This document shows, in pieces, positions 42,297 through 49,876 of a DNA stretch of 64,000 nt. The position numbers and the translations under genes are program-made. Each line of letters opens with the position of its first letter. Position 1 is the first letter of the stretch. The notes under the pieces are model-generated. The model saw only the letters and a list, made by a program, of their open reading frames with translations. It ran no database searches and was not told the origin of the DNA. This stretch comes from Hyphomicrobium_A sp963782555 (GTDB taxonomy: Bacteria; Pseudomonadota; Alphaproteobacteria; Rhizobiales; Hyphomicrobiaceae), in NCBI GenBank assembly GCA_963782555.1, contig CAWAKB010000004.1:682001-746000 (forward strand), written 5' to 3'.

Positions 42297-42662
42297 ATGG
42301 ACAACTTCGACAAGAACTGGGAGATCCCGGCCACCTTCCGCGATCTCGCGCAGCAGAACGTGCGCCAGGCGCGCAGTGCCTACGAGCAGTTCATGACTGC
42401 GGCGCGTCAGGCGCAAAGTGTCGCCGCGACATCGGGCAACTCCTTAGCTTCGGCCGCCAATGAGATTCAACGCCGACTGGTGCAGTTCGCGGAAAAGAAC
42501 TCGGAGGCCGGCCTCGCCATGGCTGGCGAGCTCGCGAAGGCTCGCGATTTCAACGAGTGGGTTGCAATATACCAGGAGCACGCGGTGCGCCAATCGGAGT
42601 CCTATGTCCAGCAGGCTCAGGAGCTTGGACGCCTGATCGCGGCGGCGCAACCGCCGCGCTGA
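42297..42662 (+). CDS. Phasin family protein (short)
   Basis: A 121-residue, almost entirely helical protein. It matches the phasin_2 pattern: NWEIPATFRDLAQQNVRQARSAYEQFM near the N-terminus, then a long amphipathic helix (ANEIQRRLVQFAEKNSEAGLAMAGELAKARDFNEWVAIYQEHAVRQ). Phasins coat polyhydroxyalkanoate granules. Start ATG 42297 is one base after the adk stop, so a longer upstream frame inside adk is rejected. Likely co-transcribed with adk. A second phasin lies at 43742 and the PHA synthase at 49877. Confidence 0.8.
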   Translation: MDNFDKNWEIPATFRDLAQQNVRQARSAYEQFMTAARQAQSVAATSGNSLASAANEIQRRLVQFAEKNSEAGLAMAGELAKARDFNEWVAIYQEHAVRQSESYVQQAQELGRLIAAAQPPR

Positions 42663-42690
42663 TGGCTCAGGACTGGCAACCCGACCAGCC

Positions 42691-42804
42691 TTAAAAATTG
42701 GCAATAACGGCAGCCGCCGAAATGAGCACGGCGCACACGATCGCCAGCGCAATCGTCACTCGATCGCTTATCGCGCCGTCCTCGTTGTCCGAGAAATCAT
42801 TCAT
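42691..42804 (-). CDS. 37-residue single-helix membrane peptide
   Basis: A short frame encoding a charged N-terminus (MNDFSDNEDGAISDR) and one hydrophobic helix (VTIALAIVCAVLISAAAVIA) ending in NF. ATG 42804 is preceded by GGAGA at 8-9 bases, a proper ribosome site. It lies 23 bases after the end of the LuxR-type response regulator on the same strand, so the two may be one transcript. The clean split into acidic head and membrane helix, and the Shine-Dalgarno, make it a credible small gene. Function unknown. Confidence 0.5.
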   Translation of the reverse strand: MNDFSDNEDGAISDRVTIALAIVCAVLISAAAVIANF

Positions 42805-42827
42805 GACGCATCTCCGCTCATGAGGGG

Positions 42828-43532
42828 TCAATTGGGTGGCCGGGAGCAGTGCAATGGGCTTTTGCCGTCGTCGCGCGCATAGAGGGCCAACATAGAAACC
42901 AGGTTGAGCTTGGAGACTTCAGCCACCGCCTGGGTGCGGGAGGAGACACTTAGCTTGCGAAAGATCTCGGTGATATGCGCCTTGACGGTGGTCTCGCCGA
43001 CCTCGAGCTCGTAGGCGATCTGCTTGTTGAGCATGCCCTGGCACAACATCTGAAGCACGCGCAACTGCTGGTGCGTCAACGACCTGAGCCTCGATGGCAA
43101 TGCGGGCGGCTCGGTCAAGGCGATCGCGTCCCGCTGCAGCGATCCGCAGGGAGGCGCGATGTGTCCAGCGAGAATGTCGGTTATGGCCTGGAGCAGCGTG
43201 TCCTTGTCCGCTGTCTTCGGTATGAAGCCCGACGCTCCGCATACCAGCGATTTGTGGACAATGCTCTGATCGGCAAACGCCGAAACGACCACGACGGGAA
43301 GGCTCGGAGCCAACCCGCGTAGCTCAATCAGCCCCTCGAAACCATGGGTGTCGGGCAGACAAAGGTCGAGAAGAACGAGGTCGAACCTCTTCACTCGCCG
43401 AATGGCGTCCGCCGCCTTGCGCAGCGTGCCCACACGCATGGTGCGAACGCTCGCCATGCCGTTGCAGATGACGAGCTGCAGCGCGTCCGCATATAGCGGA
43501 TGATCCTCCACAATCAGAAATCGCTTTAGCAT
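42828..43532 (-). CDS. NarL/FixJ-type (LuxR-HTH) response regulator
   Basis: A 234-residue two-domain regulator. Receiver: acidic pair in LIVEDHPLYADAL and phospho-acceptor D56 in VLLDLCLPDTHG, with VVVSAFAD and the Lys in GFIPKTADKDTL. The C-terminal LuxR helix-turn-helix is LTHQQLRVLQMLCQGMLNKQIAYELEVGETTVKAHITEIFRKLSVSSRTQAV. Start placed at ATG 43532, with GGGAG upstream, rather than at 43556. No histidine kinase is nearby, so it is an orphan here. It diverges from the phasin gene at 43742 across a 209-bp spacer with three 22-bp-spaced repeats, making a role in storage control possible but unproven. Confidence 0.88.
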   Translation of the reverse strand: MLKRFLIVEDHPLYADALQLVICNGMASVRTMRVGTLRKAADAIRRVKRFDLVLLDLCLPDTHGFEGLIELRGLAPSLPVVVVSAFADQSIVHKSLVCGASGFIPKTADKDTLLQAITDILAGHIAPPCGSLQRDAIALTEPPALPSRLRSLTHQQLRVLQMLCQGMLNKQIAYELEVGETTVKAHITEIFRKLSVSSRTQAVAEVSKLNLVSMLALYARDDGKSPLHCSRPPN

Positions 43533-43598
43533 CTTTGGCTCCCGAGCCTGGTGCACCGCCTCTCATCGAGCGGCGCCCGCCATACCTGGACCAGCTAA

Positions 43599-43654
43599 TG
43601 TTGCAGCGCAATATGAACTTTGGTGCAGTGCGACATAATTTATGTTGCAGTGCA
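43599..43654. promoter_or_regulatory. Three 12-bp TGCAG repeats at 22-bp spacing, candidate PhaR-type operator
   Basis: Direct repeats at 43599-43610 (TGTTGCAGCGCA), 43621-43632 (TGGTGCAGTGCG) and 43643-43654 (TGTTGCAGTGCA). Start-to-start distance is exactly 22 bp twice, two DNA turns, placing all three on one helix face. The core TGCA-N-TGCA is near-palindromic. PhaR repressors of PHA genes are known to bind TGC/GCAG-rich sites. The array lies 88 bp before the phasin start and 67 bp before the divergent response-regulator start. Confidence 0.6.
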
Positions 43655-43741
43655 CAAACGGGCTTGGCATGAAGGAGCGTGTCAAGCTTCGCATCGGGTC
43701 CGGGCCCCGGACACGATTGCTGGTCAAAACAGGAGGTTATG

Positions 43742-44200
43742 ATGCTTGAGCAATTGGCCCGGCAAGCCCGGGACGCGGTGGCTGCAACCGGCAGGACCGA
43801 GCTGCCCCCCGAGGTGCTGGCGCTGGCGCAGGAGAGTGTGAGCAAGACGCGCGAAGCCTATGCCAAATGGGCCATCGGCGCCGAGAAGGGTGCAAAGGCT
43901 CTCGAGGAGGCGATCCAATTGGCGCGCACAGGAGCCAAGACGGTCGGGGACGAGGCGCTCGGAAATGTCCTCGCCAACGCCGAGGCAGCACTCGATGCTG
44001 CCGACGCGCTTGCGCGCGCCAAGACGGTGCAGGATGCGCTGCAGCTGCAGACCAAGTTCGTGGAAAAGCAATTGGCCGTCTTCAGCGAGCAGGGCAAGTC
44101 GCTGCTCGAGCTTTCGTTGAGAGTCGCGACCGGCGTGACGAACGGCATAATGGCGATCGCGGCGAGCGCGGCCGCCAGCTCCGAGAAGGCGCCCGCCTAG
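43742..44200 (+). CDS. Phasin (PhaP-like)
   Basis: A 152-residue helical protein of the alphaproteobacterial phasin type: MLEQLARQARDAVAATGRTELPPEVLALAQESVSKTREAYAKW, then amphipathic helices with KGAKALEEAIQLARTGAKTVGDEALGNVLANAEAALDAADALARAK and LQTKFVEKQLAVFSEQGKSLLELS. It has an Ala-rich C-terminus. AGGAGG at 43731-43736 supports ATG 43742 over the adjacent ATG 43739 and over the longer frame from 43679. It would coat and size PHA granules. Expression is probably controlled through the three TGCAG repeats upstream. Confidence 0.85.
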   Translation: MLEQLARQARDAVAATGRTELPPEVLALAQESVSKTREAYAKWAIGAEKGAKALEEAIQLARTGAKTVGDEALGNVLANAEAALDAADALARAKTVQDALQLQTKFVEKQLAVFSEQGKSLLELSLRVATGVTNGIMAIAASAAASSEKAPA

Positions 44201-44220
44201 CGTAGCCGCCAACCCGGCTC

Positions 44221-44244
44221 GGCGCCCGGGCAATCCCGGGTGCC
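44221..44244. terminator. Strong hairpin between convergent phasin and ppa genes
   Basis: Ten-base-pair stem (GGCGCCCGGG with CCCGGGTGCC, one G-T pair) and a CAAT loop, in the 57-bp gap between two convergent genes. No T tract follows on either strand, so it is terminator-like rather than a textbook intrinsic terminator. Confidence 0.55.
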
Positions 44245-44257
44245 GGATCGGGGCTCA

Positions 44258-44794
44258 TTATTTCGCTTTGGAGCCGGCGCGGGCGATCGACTCGTTGATC
44301 AGGCGTCGGGCCTCCGTGGCATCCCCCCAATGATCGATCTTCACCCACTTCTTGGGCTCGAGATCCTTGTAGTGCGCAAAGAAGTGCTCGATCTGCTCCA
44401 GTGAAATGGCCGGCAGGTCGGAGTAGTTGGCGACCTTGTCGTAGCGCCGCGTCAGCTTGCTGCTCGGCACGGCGATGATCTTCTCGTCCCCGCCGTGCTC
44501 GTCTTTCATGACCAGTACGCCGACGGGCCGGCAGTTGATCACCGCGCCCGGCACGATGGCGCGGGTGTTGCTGACGAGAACGTCGATCGGATCCCCGTCC
44601 GCGGACAGGGTGTGGGGCACGAAGCCGTAGTTGCCGGGGTAGCGCATCGGCGTATAGAGGAAGCGGTCGACCATGAGCGTTCCCGAGGCCTTGTCCATCT
44701 CATATTTGATCGGCTCACCCCCGACAGGAACCTCGATAATCACGTTGACGTCCTGCGGCGGGTCGATCCCCACCGCGATGGCATCCAGGCGCAT
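44258..44794 (-). CDS. ppa: Inorganic pyrophosphatase (family I)
   Basis: A 178-residue soluble pyrophosphatase. Conserved metal and substrate residues: EVPVGGEPIKYEMDK, RYPGNYGFVPHTLSADGDPIDVLV (the E/D-rich signature DGDPIDVLV), MKDEHGGDEKIIAVP and the C-terminal LEPKKWVKIDHWGD. Start at ATG 44794 (GAGCGAGG upstream) rather than 44872. It removes pyrophosphate from reactions such as acyl-CoA synthetases, several of which are nearby, though it is a general housekeeping enzyme. The 259-bp spacer before the AcoR-like gene (44795-45053) shows no further gene. Confidence 0.95.
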   Translation of the reverse strand: MRLDAIAVGIDPPQDVNVIIEVPVGGEPIKYEMDKASGTLMVDRFLYTPMRYPGNYGFVPHTLSADGDPIDVLVSNTRAIVPGAVINCRPVGVLVMKDEHGGDEKIIAVPSSKLTRRYDKVANYSDLPAISLEQIEHFFAHYKDLEPKKWVKIDHWGDATEARRLINESIARAGSKAK

Positions 44795-45053
44795 CGACCT
44801 CGCTCCAGAAGTTCGACGTCCGCCGCAGCCAGCCTGCCGCGGGACTGAGCGCAATGATACGTGCCGCTGCACGCCTCACCAACTGGGCCATAGGTGCAGG
44901 ATGACCCGGGCGGCTCAGCATTAGACTTAACAACGTTCATTTAGAGCCTGCCTTAGGCATCTGAGCACGCCGTCCGTTCGTCGGGCTTGCCGACATGCGA
45001 GCGACTGCGATTTAATGCCGCTAGGGCCATCTGCAGCACGCAGAGCGAGAACA

Positions 45054-46094
45054 ATGGACGAGCCCGGGAGGAACGACCTGCAGCCCGGTCACGCGGATCA
45101 TGTCCGCGCGGCCGCGGAGTCGGTTACGTCCGCCGCGCAATCGGCGCTCGCCGCATCCTGGCGGCGATCGCTGCTCTACCACCATCTCGATCCCGAGATG
45201 CAAGCACCGCCCGACAGGGTAGCGGAGGCGACGCTGCGCGAGGCGCGTGAGCGCCTCGGCGCCTTGGCGACAATCGCCGGACCGATCATCGACCGCGTTC
45301 TGAACGCCGTAGGGCGGGCGGGATGCAGCGTGCTGCTCACCGATTCCAACGGGGTAATTGTCGACCGGCGCGGCATGCCCGCCGATGACGAAATCTTCTC
45401 CAAGTGGGGCCTTTGGACCGGTGCGATCTGGAGCGAGGCGAAGGAGGGAACGAACGGCATCGGCACCTGCCTCGCCGAGCAGCGTCCCATCGCCATCCTC
45501 CGCGATCAGCACTTCCGCACCCGCAATACGGCGATGAGCTGCATGGGCGCCCCGATCTTCGACGCGCATGCGCGTCTGGCGGGCGTGCTCGACGTCTCCT
45601 CTTGCCGTGCCGAGCTGATGGCGGACCTAGCCCCTCTGATTGCCGCCGTCATTGCCGACGCGGCACGCCGCATCGAGAGCGAAGCCTTTCGCGCCGCATT
45701 TCCCGATTGCCGCATCATCATGACCCCGGAGAACGGCCACAGCGGCTCAGCGCTGCTCGCAGTCGACCGCTACGACCTCGTCGTCGGGGCAACGCGCGTG
45801 GCGCGCCAGACCTTGGGGCTGACGGACAATTTCCTGGCGAGGCCCGTCGCCGACGTGCTGGCCAATGGTCGGCAGGCTTCGGACTTGCGCGCAGCCGAGC
45901 GGGCGGAGCTGCAGCGCGCGCTCGCGCGAACCGACGGAAATGTATCGGCCGCCGCCCGCGAGCTCGGGATCGGGCGGGCGACGCTTTATCGGCGTATGCG
46001 GCGGGTGGGGTTGTCCGACGCTCCGGAATTGCCCGCCCCTCCCATTGCTCGCGCGCCTGCGCACCCAGACGGGCTCCTGTTGTCTCACAATTGA
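45054..46094 (+). CDS. AcoR-like regulator: GAF domain plus Fis-type HTH, no AAA+ domain
   Basis: A 346-residue protein. Residues ~30-250 match the N-terminal part of AcoR-type activators: SWRRSLLYHHLDPE, then a GAF sensor region with LLTDSNGVIVDRRG, WSEAKEGTNGIGTCLAEQRPIAILRDQHF and SCMGAPIFDAHARLAGVLDVSS. Residues ~285-320 are an HTH_8 (AARELGIGRATLYRRMRRVGL). The AAA+ sigma-54 activation domain that normally sits between (GAFTGA and Walker motifs) is missing. It is therefore a DNA-binding sensor that cannot act as a classical sigma-54 activator. It precedes an aldehyde dehydrogenase gene, the usual AcoR target, and its stop lies in a palindrome that may be its operator. Confidence 0.85.
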   Translation: MDEPGRNDLQPGHADHVRAAAESVTSAAQSALAASWRRSLLYHHLDPEMQAPPDRVAEATLREARERLGALATIAGPIIDRVLNAVGRAGCSVLLTDSNGVIVDRRGMPADDEIFSKWGLWTGAIWSEAKEGTNGIGTCLAEQRPIAILRDQHFRTRNTAMSCMGAPIFDAHARLAGVLDVSSCRAELMADLAPLIAAVIADAARRIESEAFRAAFPDCRIIMTPENGHSGSALLAVDRYDLVVGATRVARQTLGLTDNFLARPVADVLANGRQASDLRAAERAELQRALARTDGNVSAAARELGIGRATLYRRMRRVGLSDAPELPAPPIARAPAHPDGLLLSHN

Positions 46095-46098
46095 GACA
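46081..46098. promoter_or_regulatory. Palindrome TGTCTCA-N4-TGAGACA, candidate binding site of the AcoR-like regulator
   Basis: Perfect 7-bp arms around CAAT, overlapping the regulator's stop codon, 166 bp before the aldehyde dehydrogenase start. The position suits an upstream activator site for the next operon. Binding by the adjacent Fis-type HTH protein is inferred. Confidence 0.5.
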
Positions 46099-46172
46099 GA
46101 TCGCATCGAGCTGCCGATCCCGACGTAGTGACGCGCGCCGCTAGCGCGAGCAAATTACCACGCAAGCCAGCC

Positions 46173-46188
46173 TGGCTGAACTTGAGCA
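46173..46188 (+). promoter_or_regulatory. Sigma-54-like GG-N10-GC element upstream of aldehyde dehydrogenase
   Basis: TGGCTGAACTTGAGCA keeps the GG and GC of a -24/-12 promoter at the right distance but matches the rest of the consensus poorly. It is 75 bp before the start codon. The neighbouring regulator has no AAA+ domain, so real sigma-54 use would need another activator. Weak call. Confidence 0.2.
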
Positions 46189-46263
46189 GTATTCCAAGGC
46201 CAACAATCAACAGCGGAGACGGCGGGCCCTTAAGGGCCTCCCCGCAGTTCCCAGGAGGAAGCC

Positions 46264-47784
46264 ATGATCCAACAAGCGCTAAACGAGCTTTCCCAGAAAA
46301 TCCGTATCCGGCCGCGTTACGACAACTTCATCGGCGGACAATGGGTGCCGCCGGCGAAGGGCCAGTACTTCACCAACCTGACCCCGATCACGGGCAAGCC
46401 GCTGTGTGAGATTGCCCGCTCGACCGCCGAGGATATCGAGCTCGCGCTCGATACCGCCCACGTCGCCCGAGAGAAGTGGGCCCGCACGTCGGCGGCCGAG
46501 CGTGCTCTTCTACTCACCAAGATCGCCGAACGCATGGAGAGCAACGTCAAATTGCTCGCCATGGTGGAGACGCTCGACAACGGCAAGCCGATCCGCGAGA
46601 CGATGGCGGCCGACATACCGCTCGCAGCCGACCATTTCCGCTACTTTGCAAGCTGCATCCGCGCTCAGGAAGGCTCGATCGGCGAGATCGATGAGACGAC
46701 CGTCGCCTACCATTTCCACGAGCCCTTGGGCGTCGTCGGGCAGATCATTCCGTGGAACTTCCCGCTGCTCATGGCCGCGTGGAAGCTCGCGCCGGCGCTG
46801 GCGGCCGGCAATTGCGTCGTCCTCAAACCGGCCGAGCAGACCCCGATGAGCGCCGTCGTGCTGATGGATCTGATCGGCGACATCCTGCCTCCGGGCGTGC
46901 TCAACGTCGTCAACGGCTTCGGCGTCGAGGCGGGCAAGCCGCTGGCCCAGAACAAGCGCATCAACAAGATCGCGTTCACGGGCGAGACGACCACGGGGCG
47001 CCTCATCATGCAGTACGCGTCCGAGAACATCATCCCGTGCACGCTCGAGCTCGGCGGCAAGTCCCCCAACATCTTCTTCGCCGACGTTGCCGATGCCGAT
47101 GACGAATTTTTCGACAAGGCGCTCGAGGGCTTCACGATGTTCGCCTTGAACCAGGGCGAGGTGTGCACGGCCCCCTCTCGCGCGCTGGTGCACGAGAAGA
47201 TCTACGACAGGTTCATGGAGCGCGCCGTGGCGCGCACGAAGAAGGTGAAGCAGGGCCACCCGCTCGACCCGACCACCATGATCGGCGCGCAGGCCTCCAA
47301 CGACCAGATGGAGAAAATCCTCTCTTACATAAAGATTGGGACGGACGAGGGGGCTCGCCTACTCGCGGGCGGGCAGCGCTCGATCCTCGATGGGGAGCTT
47401 GCCGGCGGCTATTACGTTCAGCCGACGATCCTCGAAGGCCACAACAAGATGCGCGTCTTTCAGGAGGAGATCTTCGGACCAGTTCTATCGGTCACGAAGT
47501 TCAAGAACGACGAGGAGGCGCTCTCCATCGCCAACGACACGCTTTATGGGCTGGGCGCCGGCGTGTGGACCCGCAATGGCAACCGCGCCTACCGCTTCGG
47601 GCGCGAAATTCAGGCGGGCCGCGTGTGGACCAACTGCTACCACCTGTACCCGGCGCATGCCGCGTTCGGTGGCTACAAGCAGTCTGGCATCGGGCGCGAG
47701 ACGCACAAGATGATGCTCGATCACTACCAGCAGACCAAGAACCTGCTGGTGAGCTACAGCCCGAAGGCGCTCGGCTTCTTCTGA
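46264..47784 (+). CDS. NAD-dependent aldehyde dehydrogenase, AcoD/ExaC type
   Basis: A 506-residue ALDH-superfamily enzyme oxidising acetaldehyde or similar short aldehydes to the acid. Conserved: NFIGGQWVPP at the N-terminus, IIPWNFPLLMAAWKLAPAL, FTGETTTGRLIMQYA, LELGGKSPN with the catalytic Glu, and NQGEVCTAPSR with catalytic C301. A strong AGGAGG ribosome site precedes ATG 46264. It follows the AcoR-like regulator and precedes acetyl-CoA synthetase, so aldehyde, acetate and acetyl-CoA form a direct route. Substrate range cannot be read from the sequence. Confidence 0.92.
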   Translation: MIQQALNELSQKIRIRPRYDNFIGGQWVPPAKGQYFTNLTPITGKPLCEIARSTAEDIELALDTAHVAREKWARTSAAERALLLTKIAERMESNVKLLAMVETLDNGKPIRETMAADIPLAADHFRYFASCIRAQEGSIGEIDETTVAYHFHEPLGVVGQIIPWNFPLLMAAWKLAPALAAGNCVVLKPAEQTPMSAVVLMDLIGDILPPGVLNVVNGFGVEAGKPLAQNKRINKIAFTGETTTGRLIMQYASENIIPCTLELGGKSPNIFFADVADADDEFFDKALEGFTMFALNQGEVCTAPSRALVHEKIYDRFMERAVARTKKVKQGHPLDPTTMIGAQASNDQMEKILSYIKIGTDEGARLLAGGQRSILDGELAGGYYVQPTILEGHNKMRVFQEEIFGPVLSVTKFKNDEEALSIANDTLYGLGAGVWTRNGNRAYRFGREIQAGRVWTNCYHLYPAHAAFGGYKQSGIGRETHKMMLDHYQQTKNLLVSYSPKALGFF

Positions 47785-47890
47785 CCCGGAGCACGAAGCC
47801 ATGCACCGGCGCTCGGCCGGCGCATGGCGCCCTTCGATTTGCAACTGCCTCGCAAGGCAGCGAGAGGAATTTTGCAAAGAGAGACTGCAG

Positions 47891-49852
47891 ATGAGCACAG
47901 ACACCAAAGCCGCCGACGTCTACGAAGTGCCCGCCAGCTGGAAGCTTGAGGCATGGCTCGATGACGCGAAATACCAGGCCATGTACAAGCGCTCAGTCGA
48001 GGACCCCGACGGGTTCTGGGGTGAGATTGGCCAGCGGCTCGATTGGATCAAGCCGTACACGAAGGTCAAGAACACGTCCTTCAAACCCGGAAACGTCTCG
48101 ATCAAGTGGTTCGAGGATGGCACGCTCAACGCCTCGGTGAACTGCATCGACCGGCACCTCAAATCGCATGGCGACCGGGTCGCCATCATTTGGGAAGGCG
48201 ACGACCCGAGCAAGGACGAGCTAATCACGTACCGCCAGCTGCACGAGCGCGTGTGCAAATTTGCCAACGTGCTGAAGGCGCACGGCGTCAGCAAAGGCGA
48301 CCGGGTCACCATCTACCTGCCGATGATCCCGGAGGCGGCCTACGCCATGCTCGCCTGCGCGCGCATCGGCGCAATTCACTCGATTGTCTTCGGCGGCTTT
48401 TCGCCTGAAAGCCTCGCCAGCCGCATCGAGGGCGCCGCCAGCAGCTTCATCGTCACGGCGGATGAGGGCGCGCGCGGCGGCAAGTCGGTTCCGCTCAAGA
48501 AGAACACCGACGAGGCATTGGAGCGCTGCGCCAAGGGTGACGAGAAAGTGCTGGTCGTGCGCCGCTCGGGCAACTCGGTTCCGTGGACGCCGGGCCGCGA
48601 TCTGTGGCTACACGAGGAGACCGCCAAGGTCGACGCCGATTGCCCTCCGGTCGAGATGAGCGCTGAGGATCCCCTGTTCATCCTCTACACCTCCGGCTCG
48701 ACGGGAAGCCCCAAGGGTGTCGTGCATACGACGGGCGGCTATCTCGTCTATGCCTCGATCACGCACCAGTACGTGTTCGACTACCACGACGGCGATGTCT
48801 ACTGGTGCACGGCGGACGTGGGCTGGGTCACCGGCCACAGCTATATCGTCTACGGTCCGCTCGCCAACGGCGCGACCACGCTGATGTTCGAGGGTGTTCC
48901 GAGCTATCCCAACCCGTCGCGCTTCTGGAACATCGTCGACAAATGGAACGTCAACATCCTCTACACGGCGCCGACGGCGATCCGCGCCCTCATGGGTGCA
49001 GGCGACGACTTCGTGAAGCAGACGAGCCGCGCCTCGTTGCGCCTTCTTGGCAGCGTGGGCGAGCCGATCAATCCCGAGGCCTGGAGCTGGTACCATGAGG
49101 TGGTCGGGGATCGGTGCTGCCCCATCGTCGATACGTGGTGGCAAACGGAGACCGGCGGCATCCTGATCGCTCCGCTGCCGGGAGCCACGCCGCTCAAGCC
49201 CGGCTCCGCGACGCTACCGTTTTTCGGCGTCCAGCCTGGGCTGCTCGACGAGAAAGGGGGGCTGCTGAAAGGAGCGGACCACGGCTCCCTCGTCATGCTC
49301 GACAGCTGGCCCGGACAGGCGCGCACGGTCTACGGCGACCACGCGCGTTTCGAGCTGACCTATTTCTCCACCTATCCGGGCATGTACTTCACCGGTGATG
49401 GCTGCCGCCGGGACGAGGACGGCTACTACTGGATCACGGGCCGCATCGACGACGTCATCAACGTTTCGGGCCACCGTCTGGGAACGGCCGAGATCGAGAA
49501 CGCGCTCGTCGCTCATCCCAAGGTGACCGAGGCCGCTGTCGTCGGCTATCCCCACGACCTCAAAGGGCAGGGCATTTACTGCTACATCACGCTCAATGCC
49601 GGAGAGGTCCCGAGCGATGAGCTGAAACGGGAGCTGGTGGCGCACGTGCGCAAGGAGATCGGGCCGATCGCATCACCCGACCTCATACAGTTCGCCCCCG
49701 GCCTGCCCAAAACGCGATCGGGAAAGATCATGCGCCGAATTCTGCGCAAGATTGCCGAGGACGACTTTTCCAATCTTGGCGACACCTCGACCATGGCCGA
49801 GCCCGCCGTCGTCCGCGATCTCATCGACAACAGGCAGAACCACGCCGAATAG
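47891..49852 (+). CDS. acs: Acetyl-CoA synthetase (AMP-forming)
   Basis: A 653-residue ANL-superfamily enzyme activating acetate with ATP and CoA. Key regions: ILYTSGSTGSPKGVVHTTGG (P-loop), YWCTADVGWVTGHSYIVYGP and NGATTLMFEGVPSYP, DTWWQTETGG, and the C-terminal PKTRSGKIMRRILRKIA whose Lys (about 612) is the site of regulatory acetylation in this family. ATG 47891 is chosen; the longer frame from 47801 adds no conserved residues. It lies 106 bases after the aldehyde dehydrogenase and 24 bases before phaC, so acetyl-CoA may be channelled to polymer. Confidence 0.95.
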   Translation: MSTDTKAADVYEVPASWKLEAWLDDAKYQAMYKRSVEDPDGFWGEIGQRLDWIKPYTKVKNTSFKPGNVSIKWFEDGTLNASVNCIDRHLKSHGDRVAIIWEGDDPSKDELITYRQLHERVCKFANVLKAHGVSKGDRVTIYLPMIPEAAYAMLACARIGAIHSIVFGGFSPESLASRIEGAASSFIVTADEGARGGKSVPLKKNTDEALERCAKGDEKVLVVRRSGNSVPWTPGRDLWLHEETAKVDADCPPVEMSAEDPLFILYTSGSTGSPKGVVHTTGGYLVYASITHQYVFDYHDGDVYWCTADVGWVTGHSYIVYGPLANGATTLMFEGVPSYPNPSRFWNIVDKWNVNILYTAPTAIRALMGAGDDFVKQTSRASLRLLGSVGEPINPEAWSWYHEVVGDRCCPIVDTWWQTETGGILIAPLPGATPLKPGSATLPFFGVQPGLLDEKGGLLKGADHGSLVMLDSWPGQARTVYGDHARFELTYFSTYPGMYFTGDGCRRDEDGYYWITGRIDDVINVSGHRLGTAEIENALVAHPKVTEAAVVGYPHDLKGQGIYCYITLNAGEVPSDELKRELVAHVRKEIGPIASPDLIQFAPGLPKTRSGKIMRRILRKIAEDDFSNLGDTSTMAEPAVVRDLIDNRQNHAE

Positions 49853-49876
49853 CGCGAGGGAGCGCTTTCGCCACCT

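Noticed and set aside
46173..46188. Firm assignment of a sigma-54 promoter before the aldehyde dehydrogenase gene
   Set aside because: Only GG-N10-GC is kept, and the adjacent regulator lacks the AAA+ domain needed to activate sigma-54; kept only as a weak feature.
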